From: Eisenbergiella tayi
GTDB lineage: Bacteria > Bacillota > Clostridia > Lachnospirales > Lachnospiraceae
NCBI RefSeq assembly: GCF_001881565.1
Contig: NZ_MPDJ01000009.1
Location: 249,568 to 283,849, forward strand
Direction of reading: 5' to 3'
DNA length: 34,282 bases
The notes beneath the pieces are model-generated. The model was not told the DNA's origin and ran no database searches. It worked only from the letters and a program-made list of their open reading frames with translations. Made by a program: the position numbers and the translations under genes. Below are positions 18,012 to 26,556 of this stretch, in pieces; positions within the stretch are counted from its first letter, which is position 1; every line of letters starts with the position of its first letter.

Positions 18012-18030
18012 TTTTTTATATAAAACCGTT
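18012..18030 (+). repeat. Direct repeat copy 2, probable AraC operator
   Basis: TTTTTTATATAAAACCGTT is the second copy of the direct repeat. Its last two bases overlap the -35 of the regulator's promoter, which is a common position for autoregulation by an AraC protein. Confidence 0.6.
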
Positions 18031-18057
18031 GTACATTCATCAGAACAGAGGTATACT
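18029..18057 (+). promoter_or_regulatory. Promoter of the AraC gene at 18109
   Basis: TTGTAC, a 17-bp spacer, then TATACT. A ribosome binding site, AGGAGG, follows at 18093-18098. The -35 abuts direct repeat copy 2. Confidence 0.6.
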
Positions 18058-18108
18058 CTTGACAGAAAGGCCGCAGGCCGGAAAGCTTTTTCAGGAGGTT
18101 CCGACAGC

Positions 18109-19029
18109 ATGGAAGAAATTCTTTATTATAAAATGGGCAGTTCCTGTCTGCCCGTCATAAAATACACCAATAAGGTTCATGTGGAGCCGCCCCATGTCCA
18201 TATCCGGCGTCAGCTGGAAGAATATGTCCTGTATTTCCTTCTTTCCGGTGATATGTATCTGAAGGAAGGGAAAAGGGACTATCATCTGGAAGCAGGCGAC
18301 ATGCTCATTCTGGATCCCCGCCTGGAACACCGGGGGACAAAAGCTGCTGCCTGTACCTATTTTTATATCCATTTCTATCAGGAACAGCTGGAGGAATGTC
18401 ATACGACGGCCGATACCATAAAAAACGAAGCCCTCGCCCGCCGTTTTGCCTCGCTGCAGACCGACGAATGCACCATCCGGAATATGCCCTCCGACCCGCT
18501 GCTTCTGCCGAAGCACCTGCATATCAGCAAACCCGGCGTCCTCCTGCACATGACGGAACTGCTGGAACAGATAACCGCATCCCACTATAATAAGCTGGAA
18601 TATTTCCGGCTTCAGACCGGCTGCCTTTTCATGAAATTCCTGCTCGCCGCCTCCCGTGAACTCACTGATTCCTTCCTGCTGGAAGGGGATTCCACGTTCA
18701 CCGCCCGATCCACAAAGATCATTTACGACATCATGACTTTTTTCCAGAGCAGCTATGCGGGGGATATCACTGGCTGCCTGATCGAGCAGAAATACGGCTG
18801 CAATTATGACTATATCAACCGACTTTTTAAAAAAGCCACCGGAAAAACCATGCTGGCTTATCTGAACGAGCTGCGTATTTCCAAGGCCAGGCAGCTGCTT
18901 TCCGACGGCACCAGCCGTATTTCCGACGTGGCTGAGAAATGCGGTTTCCGGGATATTTATTACTTTTCCAGGGTATTTAAAAAATACACCGGGACAACGC
19001 CCGGTGCATTTACAAGAAACAGTTTTTAA
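18109..19029 (+). CDS. AraC-family transcriptional regulator
   Basis: This is a 306-residue regulator. The N-terminal half is a cupin-like sensor (about 20-110: YHLEAGDMLILDPRLEHRG). The C-terminal ~100 residues form the AraC double helix-turn-helix (CNYDYINRLFKKATGKTM and ISDVAEKCGFRDIYYFSRVF). The start is fixed by AGGAGG 10 nt before the ATG. It is divergent from the GH50-GH2 operon, with a 52-bp-spaced direct repeat between them, so it most likely senses a sugar and activates that operon while controlling itself. The ligand is not known. Confidence 0.92.
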   Translation: MEEILYYKMGSSCLPVIKYTNKVHVEPPHVHIRRQLEEYVLYFLLSGDMYLKEGKRDYHLEAGDMLILDPRLEHRGTKAAACTYFYIHFYQEQLEECHTTADTIKNEALARRFASLQTDECTIRNMPSDPLLLPKHLHISKPGVLLHMTELLEQITASHYNKLEYFRLQTGCLFMKFLLAASRELTDSFLLEGDSTFTARSTKIIYDIMTFFQSSYAGDITGCLIEQKYGCNYDYINRLFKKATGKTMLAYLNELRISKARQLLSDGTSRISDVAEKCGFRDIYYFSRVFKKYTGTTPGAFTRNSF

Positions 19030-19093
19030 AATTATAATCCAAGCCCGGCATGTGCCAAAGGCCCGGGGCGCAGGGTACAGCCGAAGTGGTACT

Positions 19094-20155
19094 TTATTTC
19101 CGGTAGTTCCGGCAGGCCTCCACATATGCCAGGATATTCTCTAAAGGCACCTCCGGCTCCAGGATATGGGTGGGGGCCACGAAAAGGCCTCCCTTTTCCC
19201 CCGCCGCGTCCAGGTTTTCCCAAACCGCTTTTTTCACCTCTTCCGGTGTGCCGTGGGGCATCACCGTCTGGGTCCCGATCGTTCCGTGGAAGGAAATCCT
19301 GTCCCCGTACTGTCTGCAGATTTCCTTAAAGTCCATGCATTCGCTCTGGATAGGATTGAGCACATCGATCCCGGCCTCGATGAGATGGGGGATAAAGGGT
19401 TCAATAAATCCGCAGGAATGATAGAAGACAAGGATATCCGGATTAATGGCCTTCACCATGTCCACAAGCCGGGTGAGCCTTGGCTTCAGCCACCTGCAGT
19501 ACAGCTCTTCGCTCATCATGATCGTCTGCTGCATGCCGATATCGTCCCCGAAATAAATCACGTCAACCCCCGCTTCCGCATAGGAACGCGCCCGTATCAT
19601 GGAGATTTCCAGAACCTTATCCAGAAGGAATTCCGCGGTATCCTCTTCCGCCATCATATCACAGAACAGGTTTTCCATCCCCCTTAAATACCATGCCGTT
19701 TCCCATATCGTGGTCTGCATGTTCCCGACCGCTATCAGATCCCGTTTTTTTAAAGCATCCGCCTGCTCCTTCTGATGGGCATTCTCCCCATGGGCAAAAT
19801 CCGGGAAAGGGTATTTCTGCAAATCCTCCAGATCCTCCGCATCCTCCAGGGAGTGGCGCATGTAGGTCATATGCATGCTGTTGGGGGATTTTTCATGGCC
19901 TACGCCCCAGGTATCAATATCCGCGCCGTCGGCAAGAGGCCTCTGGTAGAATTTACGATACTGCTCCACATCATGTCCGGGAAGCCTTATGTCCTCCACC
20001 ATGCGCCATGGGAAACTGAAATATTCCTGGTAATCCCCCGCCCCCAGCTCCTTTTGCACCCTTTCGATCAAATAGGGACATAAACTGAATTCCACAGGAA
20101 CCCACTCATACCCGGTGCGTCTGAGCAATGATAAAAAATTTTCTCTGTTTGTCAT
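19094..20155 (-). CDS. UroD-superfamily protein, methyltransferase-like
   Basis: This is a 353-residue single-domain UroD-fold protein. The metal-binding HxC motif is intact as H246-S-C248 (FYHSCG), but the position of the later cysteine in MtaA/MtbA reads APTH, giving H330 as a possible third ligand. This points to a methyltransferase-like subfamily rather than haem-pathway uroporphyrinogen decarboxylase, as no haem genes are nearby. GGGAG lies 5 nt before the ATG at 20155; an ATG at 20167 lacks a ribosome site. It follows an AraC gene convergently and lies downstream of another AraC gene on the same strand. The substrate is unknown. Confidence 0.83.
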   Translation of the reverse strand: MTNRENFLSLLRRTGYEWVPVEFSLCPYLIERVQKELGAGDYQEYFSFPWRMVEDIRLPGHDVEQYRKFYQRPLADGADIDTWGVGHEKSPNSMHMTYMRHSLEDAEDLEDLQKYPFPDFAHGENAHQKEQADALKKRDLIAVGNMQTTIWETAWYLRGMENLFCDMMAEEDTAEFLLDKVLEISMIRARSYAEAGVDVIYFGDDIGMQQTIMMSEELYCRWLKPRLTRLVDMVKAINPDILVFYHSCGFIEPFIPHLIEAGIDVLNPIQSECMDFKEICRQYGDRISFHGTIGTQTVMPHGTPEEVKKAVWENLDAAGEKGGLFVAPTHILEPEVPLENILAYVEACRNYRK

Positions 20156-20226
20156 TTTTTCTCCCATCCGCGCTTTCGCGCACGCTCAAATCAGGAAGGC
20201 AGAAGGGGCTTTCCTTCAGCCTTTCC

Positions 20227-21093
20227 TTATGTTTCCTCCGTCAGTTCCGGTCTTTCCTTTTTCATATTCCGGTACTGCGCCGGCGTCATTCCCGTATGCT
20301 TTTTAAAAATACGGCAGAAATACTGGGGACTGTTGAATCCGGTGAGAGAAGCCACCTGGGTAATATCTTTTTCCCAGTCCCATAAAAGCTCCTTTGCCCT
20401 GGCAATGCGCAGCATGGTTATATATTGAGAACAGCTGATGCCGATGCTGTCCTCAAACGCCTTGCGCAGATACCGGGAGCTCATTCCCAATTCGCGGGAC
20501 AGCTCCTCAATATTGATGTCCTCCTCCAGCCTGCTGTGGATGCGATCCAGGGCTTCCCCCAGCTTTCCCTGGCGGCTGTCCGCCTGAAGCCGTTCCTTTT
20601 CCATGCTGCGGCTGAGCATGGCGTACAGCTGAAGCAGAGAAAAATCCAGCTGCGCTTCCTGATAATCGTCCTCCTGCTGTCTCTGATAATACCTGCCGAT
20701 ATTTTCAAGCAGACTGCACAATTCCCCGCAGTCCTGAAACACATAAAACGGCCGGTCATAATGGAAACAGGTGAGGGACTCCGGAATTTTCTCGGGAAGG
20801 ACCGTCCGGTAAATCAGCTGTGTGATGGCACAGGATTTGCTCACATCCACCATAAACAAATGCTTTTGGCCGGGATTGACAACAATGCAGCTTCCCCTTT
20901 TCAGGGGTACAATCCGTTCCTCCACCTCCATCATACAGCAGCCCGAATTGATATAATTGATCTCCACCTGAGGGTGGGCATGGCTGTCAAACCTGTAATT
21001 TGCAGGGAAACGTATTTTACGGATTGTCTGGATAAACGTACCATACCTTTCATCTGCCAGAAGCCCTGTCAATTCTTTTTCTACCGGATTCAC
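20227..21093 (-). CDS. AraC-family transcriptional regulator
   Basis: This is a regulator of about 288 residues with an N-terminal cupin-like sensor (FDSHAHPQVEINYINSG, then LKRGSCIVVNPGQKH) and a C-terminal AraC helix-turn-helix pair (INIEELSRELGMSSRYLRKA and ITQVASLTGFNSPQYFCRIF). The start is uncertain. The frame is open to a TTG at 21198 and an ATG at 21138, but neither has a ribosome site. I use the GTG at 21093, with AAAGGA about 10 nt upstream, which places the cupin domain normally. It is transcribed toward the UroD gene at 19094-20155, 71 bp downstream, and may regulate it. Confidence 0.85.
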   Translation of the reverse strand: MNPVEKELTGLLADERYGTFIQTIRKIRFPANYRFDSHAHPQVEINYINSGCCMMEVEERIVPLKRGSCIVVNPGQKHLFMVDVSKSCAITQLIYRTVLPEKIPESLTCFHYDRPFYVFQDCGELCSLLENIGRYYQRQQEDDYQEAQLDFSLLQLYAMLSRSMEKERLQADSRQGKLGEALDRIHSRLEEDINIEELSRELGMSSRYLRKAFEDSIGISCSQYITMLRIARAKELLWDWEKDITQVASLTGFNSPQYFCRIFKKHTGMTPAQYRNMKKERPELTEET

Positions 21094-21217
21094 TCTCTGC
21101 TTTTCCTTTCTGTCCGGCCGGAACTGCCCGGGATGCATGGAAGCTTTATGATGAGATACAGGGTGAGTATACGCTTCATCACAGCTGCAATTGGACAATC
21201 CGGCTGATACTTTTTCT

Positions 21218-21226
21218 ACTATAACA
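21218..21226 (-). promoter_or_regulatory. Extended -10 element upstream of the AraC gene
   Basis: TG-T-TATAGT on the minus strand, without a good -35. The implied start near 21211 is only ~12 nt before the TTG at 21198, which supports a downstream translation start. Confidence 0.35.
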
Positions 21227-21295
21227 CTTTATTTTTCCTTAATCTTTTAAGAAACGGAACATTATTTTATATTTATTGTACTTTTCGGAACTAAC

Positions 21296-21330
21296 AAGAA
21301 ACCCCGGCATGCATTTTCTGCACACCAGGG
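21296..21330 (-). terminator. Intrinsic terminator after the BtrH-like gene
   Basis: An interrupted stem on the minus strand (CCC, GG and TGCA pairing with TGCA, CC and GGG) is followed by TTTCTT. It begins 7 bp after the stop codon at 21337. Confidence 0.6.
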
Positions 21331-21336
21331 AATGAA

Positions 21337-22434
21337 TTATTCTTCTAAAAGCTTAATGATACTGCGCACACACTCCAAAACCGCCCCATCGTTTTCTTTG
21401 AGCTTTCCGATGACCACCTGCAGCATATCTCCGTAATAGTGGGATTTCCAGTCATTCCAGTCAATACATTCATCCAGGCCGATGATCGACCATGCCAGGT
21501 CATGCGTATAGCCATAACGCCAGTTTATCGTATGAATACTCTCTCCGAAAGCAGGATCCGCCAGCCTTTTCACATCATTTATGCTGTCGTAAGCATCCCT
21601 GTTAAGGGAACCGGGAAGATATGTCCGGAACACTTCGGCAAAGTTATGGCTGTCAAACGTGTGCCACATAGTCTCCGCAAGCCGCTTCATCCGCGCTTTT
21701 CTTCCTTCAGGCTCATCCGCTCCGAGGCTGTCGGGGCCATATGTACCAATTTTTTTCATATAACCGTCCCACATCCCTTCACGCAGACAATAATCCATCA
21801 CGCGCTCGATCCGTTTCAGGCCGTCCGCGAGCTTATATTTCGGCGCGATCCTGTCACCAATAAGATACAGCGAATCAATACAGGCAGGGGTGACCGCCGG
21901 TTCGGGTGATTTCTGAGCACACCTGAAATCCGGACAGATGATTTCATCCCCGTCGTATCCTGTGATCACCGCAAACGGAACGCTGTTTCCCTTCAGCTTC
22001 GCTATAACAGGCCTGTTCCTATCTATGGAAGCGGCGATCCGTTCCATAAACACAGCCGTATCGGCAACGGCCTGATAATCATAGCCCGCAAAGCCAAACA
22101 GAAATTCGATGTTGTCCGCCGCTCCCCCATCGTAAAAATCATCCGCGTTAATCAGCCTCTCCATCTCACCGGGCACTCCGTCATAAGCACAGCGCAGCGA
22201 ACTGTGGCCGCATATGGTGTCAAAGAGGAAAAAACATCTTTCCTGCATTGCATGAGGCTTGGTTGCACAGTATCCGCAGCTGCTGCACTGCCCGTTCTCC
22301 CACTGGCTGCAGCGGGTCACTCCCTTATCCTCCTGCCTCATGTCCTCTAAATACATATAAACCGACGTGAAACAGTTAATAAAGGTAGTCGATGCAAAAC
22401 CGGAAAAGGGAATCGTAAAGTCAAGCTTTGTCAT
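21337..22434 (-). CDS. BtrH-N/C39-like hypothetical protein with cysteine cluster
   Basis: This is a 365-residue soluble protein. The N-terminus (IPFSGFASTTFINCFTSVYM) and the segment PFAVITGYDGDEIICPD resemble the BtrH N-terminal / C39-peptidase-like fold, in which a cysteine such as C21 is the nucleophile. Butirosin BtrH is an acyltransferase, and many homologues are uncharacterised. The expected histidine before the GYD motif is not evident, so activity is doubtful. C42, C50, C53 and C56 form a CX7CX2CX2C cluster that could bind metal. AGGAGG lies before the ATG. It appears monocistronic, with its own terminator, and is divergent from the DUF4474 gene. I do not recognise a specific function. 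Confidence 0.75.
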   Translation of the reverse strand: MTKLDFTIPFSGFASTTFINCFTSVYMYLEDMRQEDKGVTRCSQWENGQCSSCGYCATKPHAMQERCFFLFDTICGHSSLRCAYDGVPGEMERLINADDFYDGGAADNIEFLFGFAGYDYQAVADTAVFMERIAASIDRNRPVIAKLKGNSVPFAVITGYDGDEIICPDFRCAQKSPEPAVTPACIDSLYLIGDRIAPKYKLADGLKRIERVMDYCLREGMWDGYMKKIGTYGPDSLGADEPEGRKARMKRLAETMWHTFDSHNFAEVFRTYLPGSLNRDAYDSINDVKRLADPAFGESIHTINWRYGYTHDLAWSIIGLDECIDWNDWKSHYYGDMLQVVIGKLKENDGAVLECVRSIIKLLEE

Positions 22435-22622
22435 GGTTCTCTTCCTCCTGACATAATATCATCTGCTCACAATTTTAATCCATTGTGCTGTTGTAAAATC
22501 ATTCTACTATATTCCGGTACGGACAACAACTTATTGTTAAGGCATTCCCGGGAAAAACCTTTTTCTTCTTTATGCATATTGTATAACAGGATAAAAAACA
22601 TCTGTATAAAGGAATTTACACT

Positions 22623-23600
22623 ATGATAAAAATTATAATTTTATGTATAGCCGGCGCGCTCTTTATCGGGCTTGTTTTGTTTATGATCCTCCGGGTATTA
22701 CGCGCCCGCCGTAATTCACCTTCAGAAAAGGAAAACGGCCTGCCGCCCCTGCTGAAGGAGGAACTTGAGGATGCCGGCTTTTCCTATGACCGGCATCAGG
22801 ATATCTTCTGCTCCAATGTCAACTGCTGGCAGCGGAAAATGGGCTACTGCCGTCTTTATGATGAGGTTTCACCCGGCTTCCATATGGTCATGCATTGCGA
22901 ACCGGTTGCTTTTTCTTATAATAACAAACGCTGGCTGATCGAGTTCTGGAAGGGCCAGTATGGCATAACCACCGGCGGTGAAATAGGTATTTATAACACG
23001 GAGAAAGAAGATATCACCGTGGAAGGTTTCACAGGCCCTTTTTATGAAAGCGTACAGGATAGTGAAATGCTTCCCATGAGTTTTACACTACGCAAATATG
23101 AAAAGCCGCTGTTTTCGTGCAGCGCCGTCCACTGGTGGCTGACCGGCTTCCGGCCCGGAGAATTTTCTTTTCCGGACTCTCTCTCCATGGACGCCCGCAT
23201 TCAATTTCCGGATTATGAAATGCAGAGAGCCTTCACAGACGCGCTCATCGACCTGGGCTACCAGTCCCACGAATATGCTGTCCGCGGCAATACTGTTGTC
23301 CTCCATTATACCCTGCCCCACAGCACACAGCCCATAACCCGGAATTCCTTTCCCGAGGCACTGATCCAAAAGACCAACCGGAACTACTGTAAGCTTTATA
23401 ACGAAATAACGGGCGGTTATGAAAATACGCCCGACAAACTGGAATATCTGAAAAATATGGCTCCAAAGCTGTTTGAATTCTGTCTGCACTCCTTATATAC
23501 CCGTGATTTTTATGAAGCCTTTTCCTGGATGCTCAACCTCATCCGTGACAACCGAATATCCGCTCCGGACAAAAGGAGGCAGCGCCATGTCCCGTCTTGA
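22623..23600 (+). CDS. DUF4474 protein with N-terminal membrane anchor
   Basis: This is a 325-residue protein. Residues 3-25 form one hydrophobic segment followed by RARR, which predicts an anchor with the rest in the cytosol. The body matches DUF4474, with GFSYDRHQDIFCSNVNCWQR and RWLIEFWKGQYGITTGGEIG. The domain's function is not known. AAAGGA lies 9 nt before the ATG. The gene overlaps the start of the metallophosphoesterase by 14 bp, so the two are probably co-translated and may work together. The 188-bp gap upstream (22435-22622) is a divergent promoter region; I see AT-rich candidate -10 boxes but no convincing promoter. Confidence 0.82.
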   Translation: MIKIIILCIAGALFIGLVLFMILRVLRARRNSPSEKENGLPPLLKEELEDAGFSYDRHQDIFCSNVNCWQRKMGYCRLYDEVSPGFHMVMHCEPVAFSYNNKRWLIEFWKGQYGITTGGEIGIYNTEKEDITVEGFTGPFYESVQDSEMLPMSFTLRKYEKPLFSCSAVHWWLTGFRPGEFSFPDSLSMDARIQFPDYEMQRAFTDALIDLGYQSHEYAVRGNTVVLHYTLPHSTQPITRNSFPEALIQKTNRNYCKLYNEITGGYENTPDKLEYLKNMAPKLFEFCLHSLYTRDFYEAFSWMLNLIRDNRISAPDKRRQRHVPS

Positions 23601-24507
23601 CACAAAGCTGGATCAGCTCTTCACATATGCTCCGGTACTTTCCTATAAAAAGGACTCCAAATTCATTCTCATGAGCGACTGTCATCGCGGCCAGGGAAAC
23701 TGGGGCGATAACTTTCTGCCGAACCAGAACATTTTTTACGGAGCCCTGGAATATTACTATGATCATGGATTTACCTATATTGAGCTGGGAGACGGGGATG
23801 AACTTTGGGAGAATCGCTCCATGAACGCAATCCTGCGCACCCACAGCCGTGTTTTCCGGCTTATGAACGCCTTTTACCGGCAAAAGCGGCTGTATATGTT
23901 ATATGGAAACCATGATATCATAAAACGCAGGCAAAACCTGCTGAAGCCCGACTGCCGGAATTATTACTGCGACACCATAGAAAAAGAGGATTCCTTCCTC
24001 GATAAAATTCTTTACCACGAGGGACTGATTCTTCAAAGCGAGGAAGATAACAGCCAGCTGTTTCTCATCCACGGTCACCAGGGAAGCCTGCTGAACGATG
24101 AGCTGTGGCATCTCGGAAGATTTCTGGTCCGCTATGTGTGGCGGCCGCTGGAGCTTGTGGGGTTTAAGGCCCCTACCGGGGCAGGACGTTCCAAGAAGCT
24201 GGTAGAAAAAATCGAAAAGGAGCTTTGCTCCTACGCACGAACAAACAGCAAGATCCTGATAGCCGGCCATACCCACCGCCCTGTTTTCCCTCATCCGGGT
24301 GACTGTCCCTATTTCAACGACGGAAGCTGTGTACATCCCCAGTGCATTACCGGGCTTGAAATAGAAAACAATGCTCTTACCCTGGTAAAATGGTCGATTT
24401 CCGCCACACCGGAACGTCTTTTGTATATCGACAGACAGATTCTGGATGGGCCGGAGCCTATTGCCGCCTATGGGAATTGTGGTATACGGGAAACGGAACC
24501 GAAATAA
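23587..24507 (+). CDS. Calcineurin-like metallophosphoesterase
   Basis: This is a 306-residue protein with the full set of metal-binding motifs in order: SDCHRG (near 29), GDGDE (near 71), GNHD (near 109), IHGHQG (near 156) and AGHTHRP (near 223). It should bind two metal ions and hydrolyse a phosphoester. The substrate is unknown. The ATG at 23587 has AAAGGAGG upstream and lies inside the end of the DUF4474 gene (14-bp overlap). The reading frame extends upstream to 23473, but that part is antigenically meaningless overlap with DUF4474 and has no ribosome site. No signal peptide is seen, so it is cytosolic. Confidence 0.92.
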   Translation: MSRLDTKLDQLFTYAPVLSYKKDSKFILMSDCHRGQGNWGDNFLPNQNIFYGALEYYYDHGFTYIELGDGDELWENRSMNAILRTHSRVFRLMNAFYRQKRLYMLYGNHDIIKRRQNLLKPDCRNYYCDTIEKEDSFLDKILYHEGLILQSEEDNSQLFLIHGHQGSLLNDELWHLGRFLVRYVWRPLELVGFKAPTGAGRSKKLVEKIEKELCSYARTNSKILIAGHTHRPVFPHPGDCPYFNDGSCVHPQCITGLEIENNALTLVKWSISATPERLLYIDRQILDGPEPIAAYGNCGIRETEPK

Positions 24508-24555
24508 AACCGCCTGTTTTATGACATTCTAATCAGAATATCATAGAACAGGCGG
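24502..24555 (-). terminator. Large hairpin terminator between convergent genes
   Basis: CCGCCTGTT (24510-24518) pairs with AACAGGCGG (24547-24555), and inside TATGA/TCATA and ATTCT/AGAAT extend the stem with single mismatches and a 4-nt loop. On the minus strand TTTTATTT follows, so it terminates the anti-sigma operon. It starts 3 bp after the stop of the metallophosphoesterase. Confidence 0.8.
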
Positions 24556-24594
24556 CAGGTGCCGTTGAAGGAGATGGTCTTTTCTGTGGTTAAC

Positions 24595-25794
24595 CTACAG
24601 CTCCATATCCTTGTAAACCAGCTTTCCCTTCCGATTCTGAGCGGCATTGCTCTCACCGATTTTATTCAGATTTTCCACATATTCCTCATAATTGTCTATC
24701 ATCTGGAAGTCGGAGAAGGCCTCTCTCTCCACGTTCATTCTCATCTCATAAGCGCTTCCGTCCGCCTTGATGAAGTAAAAGAATATGTGGTTAAAATTAT
24801 CCAGAAGCCCGTCCTTATCCCGGTAGGAATACACCACCCGCTTATAATCCTTCTCTTTTCCCAGCCTGCTGACCAGATAATCCTCCGCCATCCGGTAAAG
24901 AGCGTCCTTCTTATCCTCCAGAACAGACACAGCGAGAGGTTCCCGATCCAAATCATCGGCCATGCTGCTCATAGCATGTATCAATTCCCCATTCCGGCTG
25001 TCCAGCAGGAAGTAATAATATTCATGGCTCTGTATACTGAAATTCACATTATAGGAATGCCTGTCCCCGTCCGTATCCGGGTAATGATTCAATTCCATTC
25101 CCTCTCCGGTGATTCCATACAGCCTGTTAAGCCATTCCTTTCCCAGTTCGATGGCTTTTTCCTCCGTAATTCCGCCCTCTGCGGCAATTTCTTCCCTGGC
25201 CTCCCTACGCTGCTCCTCATACTCCTGAGAGGTTCTCTGGGAAAGCACATAATCCCGTTTGGTCTGGAAATCGATAATCTGCAGCAGTTCTTCATCCGTC
25301 AGTTCTCTTTCAGGCAGATGAAAGACCGAGTTATCCTGTGCATAATAAAGCACATCCGCCAGGGTTTCATCCGCTGTCTTTTCCTGACGCAGTTCGCTTT
25401 CAGGGAAAGTGCCCCCGGCATAGGCCTTCCTCAGTTCGGCGTCTCTTGCCTTCTCCTCCTGCGTATATTCCCGGGAGTAGGTATCCGCATTCACAGTCTG
25501 GCTGTCCATCACATTTTCCAGCTCCTTCTGCTCTTCCGCCGGCACCTGCTCCATCCTTTCCTGTACAAGGGAGCTGACCCAGGCCTTTACCGGTATGGCC
25601 GCCAGACATCCGGCTGCAATAATACCCGCTATAACGGCCGCTCTTCTTACCATAGATACTTTTTTCATTTTTGATTTTCTGCGCATATGTTCGTATCCCT
25701 TCTCCACACTATCCCCGATCAACCGGTCCAGATCATCGGGCAATTCTATGCTGTTTAAGATTTCCTTTGGATCGAAAGGCTGCTTTGTATTCAT
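24595..25794 (-). CDS. Probable membrane anti-sigma factor
   Basis: This is a 399-residue protein with one membrane segment near 51-70 (AAVIAGIIAAGCLAAIPV), a short N-terminal cytosolic part (1-50) and a large, charged, probably extracytoplasmic domain. It lies 34 bp after an ECF sigma gene, the usual place for a cognate anti-sigma factor. The N-terminal segment would bind the sigma factor, and the outer domain would sense the signal or be cut by proteases (known for such systems, inferred here). No zinc-binding ZAS motif is visible. GAGGA lies upstream of the ATG. A strong hairpin terminator follows. Confidence 0.72.
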   Translation of the reverse strand: MNTKQPFDPKEILNSIELPDDLDRLIGDSVEKGYEHMRRKSKMKKVSMVRRAAVIAGIIAAGCLAAIPVKAWVSSLVQERMEQVPAEEQKELENVMDSQTVNADTYSREYTQEEKARDAELRKAYAGGTFPESELRQEKTADETLADVLYYAQDNSVFHLPERELTDEELLQIIDFQTKRDYVLSQRTSQEYEEQRREAREEIAAEGGITEEKAIELGKEWLNRLYGITGEGMELNHYPDTDGDRHSYNVNFSIQSHEYYYFLLDSRNGELIHAMSSMADDLDREPLAVSVLEDKKDALYRMAEDYLVSRLGKEKDYKRVVYSYRDKDGLLDNFNHIFFYFIKADGSAYEMRMNVEREAFSDFQMIDNYEEYVENLNKIGESNAAQNRKGKLVYKDMEL

Positions 25795-25828
25795 ATCTAT
25801 TCCTCACTTCCTTCATGCATCCGCCGTT

Positions 25829-26344
25829 TTATTCCGCCGTCAGATAGTTTTTCAGCTTCTCCTTTGCCCTGGAATGATATACCTTCACCGTTCCCAAAGG
25901 CATGTCCAGCAGCGCCGCTATTTCCTGAAGCTTGTAATCAAAGAAATACTTCTGGATAATGATAACCTTGTATGGGTAATCCAGCCGGTCTATGGCCTGG
26001 TATAAATCCATTTTTTCTTCCCGGGAAAGCGTTTCCTCCGCCGCCCGTTCCGCGGTGTCCCATTCCGGCTCCTGTACGTATTTCTTATTTTTCCGAAGCT
26101 CCCCAAGGGCGCAATTGATAAGTATCCTTGTGATCCAGCTTTTGAAAAACTCCGGCTTTTTCAGTTTATCTATGGACTCCATGCTTTTTATAATACATTC
26201 CTGGACGGCATCACAGGCCAGCTCCTGGTTCCTCGTATACAAATAGGCGGTGCGGTACAAATATTCCTTATGGCTCAGCATCAGTTCCAGAAATGCATCC
26301 TTATCTCCGCGCTTTGCCTTTCTCACCAAAATTTCCAGTTCCAT
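25829..26344 (-). CDS. ECF-type RNA polymerase sigma factor
   Basis: This is a 171-residue sigma-70 family factor. Region 2 (about 20-85) includes YLYTRNQELACDAVQECIIK, and region 4 (about 115-165) includes LQEIAALLDMPLGTVKVYHS, the -35-binding helix-turn-helix. I start at the ATG at 26344, with AAAGGA 8 nt upstream; an earlier in-frame start at 26371 lacks one. It lies upstream of a membrane anti-sigma-like gene in the same operon. An ECF-type promoter 60 bp upstream suggests it drives its own transcription. The stress it responds to is not shown. Confidence 0.93.
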   Translation of the reverse strand: MELEILVRKAKRGDKDAFLELMLSHKEYLYRTAYLYTRNQELACDAVQECIIKSMESIDKLKKPEFFKSWITRILINCALGELRKNKKYVQEPEWDTAERAAEETLSREEKMDLYQAIDRLDYPYKVIIIQKYFFDYKLQEIAALLDMPLGTVKVYHSRAKEKLKNYLTAE

Positions 26345-26403
26345 CTGTCTTTTCCTTTCCCTGCCAGGCAACGAAAATCTCTTTCGTTTTGCAATTGCAC
26401 CAT

Positions 26404-26433
26404 TTAGATGTTTTGGGACGGCAGAAGGTTACA
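26404..26433 (-). promoter_or_regulatory. ECF-type promoter, probably autoregulated
   Basis: On the minus strand TGTAAC, a 17-bp spacer, then CATCTAA. This resembles ECF promoters with an AAC -35 and a CGTC-like -10, and differs from the sigma-A pattern elsewhere in the window. In the leader, AACGAAA (26370-26376) and TTTCGTT (26382-26388) form a 7-bp hairpin. Confidence 0.65.
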
Positions 26434-26463
26434 TTTTCCGCAGATTTTTTTTCGAAGGCAGCC

Positions 26464-26501
26464 AAAAAAAGGGAAAACCGCCGTCTCCGGCTGATTTCCC
26501 C
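26464..26501 (-). terminator. Intrinsic terminator after the 87-residue gene
   Basis: On the minus strand GGGAAA and TTTTCCC enclose an inner GCCG-GAGA-CGGC hairpin, followed by seven T residues. A second GC-rich hairpin (CTCCGCC/GGCGGAG, 26536-26553) lies just after the stop codon. Confidence 0.85.
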
Positions 26502-26556
26502 TTTTCCAGCTGCCTGCCCGGAAAGAACGCCGAGACTCCGCCTTCCGGCGGAGCAT

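Noticed and set aside
19030..19093. Possible bidirectional terminator between AraC and UroD genes
   Set aside because: Only a short GC-rich partial stem (GCCC/GGGC) and no clear U-tract.
18091..19125. 344-codon open frame on the minus strand
   Set aside because: It is antisense to a complete AraC gene with a strong ribosome site and promoter.
24559..25674. 371-codon open frame on the plus strand
   Set aside because: It is antisense to the anti-sigma gene, which is fixed by its sigma partner and terminator.
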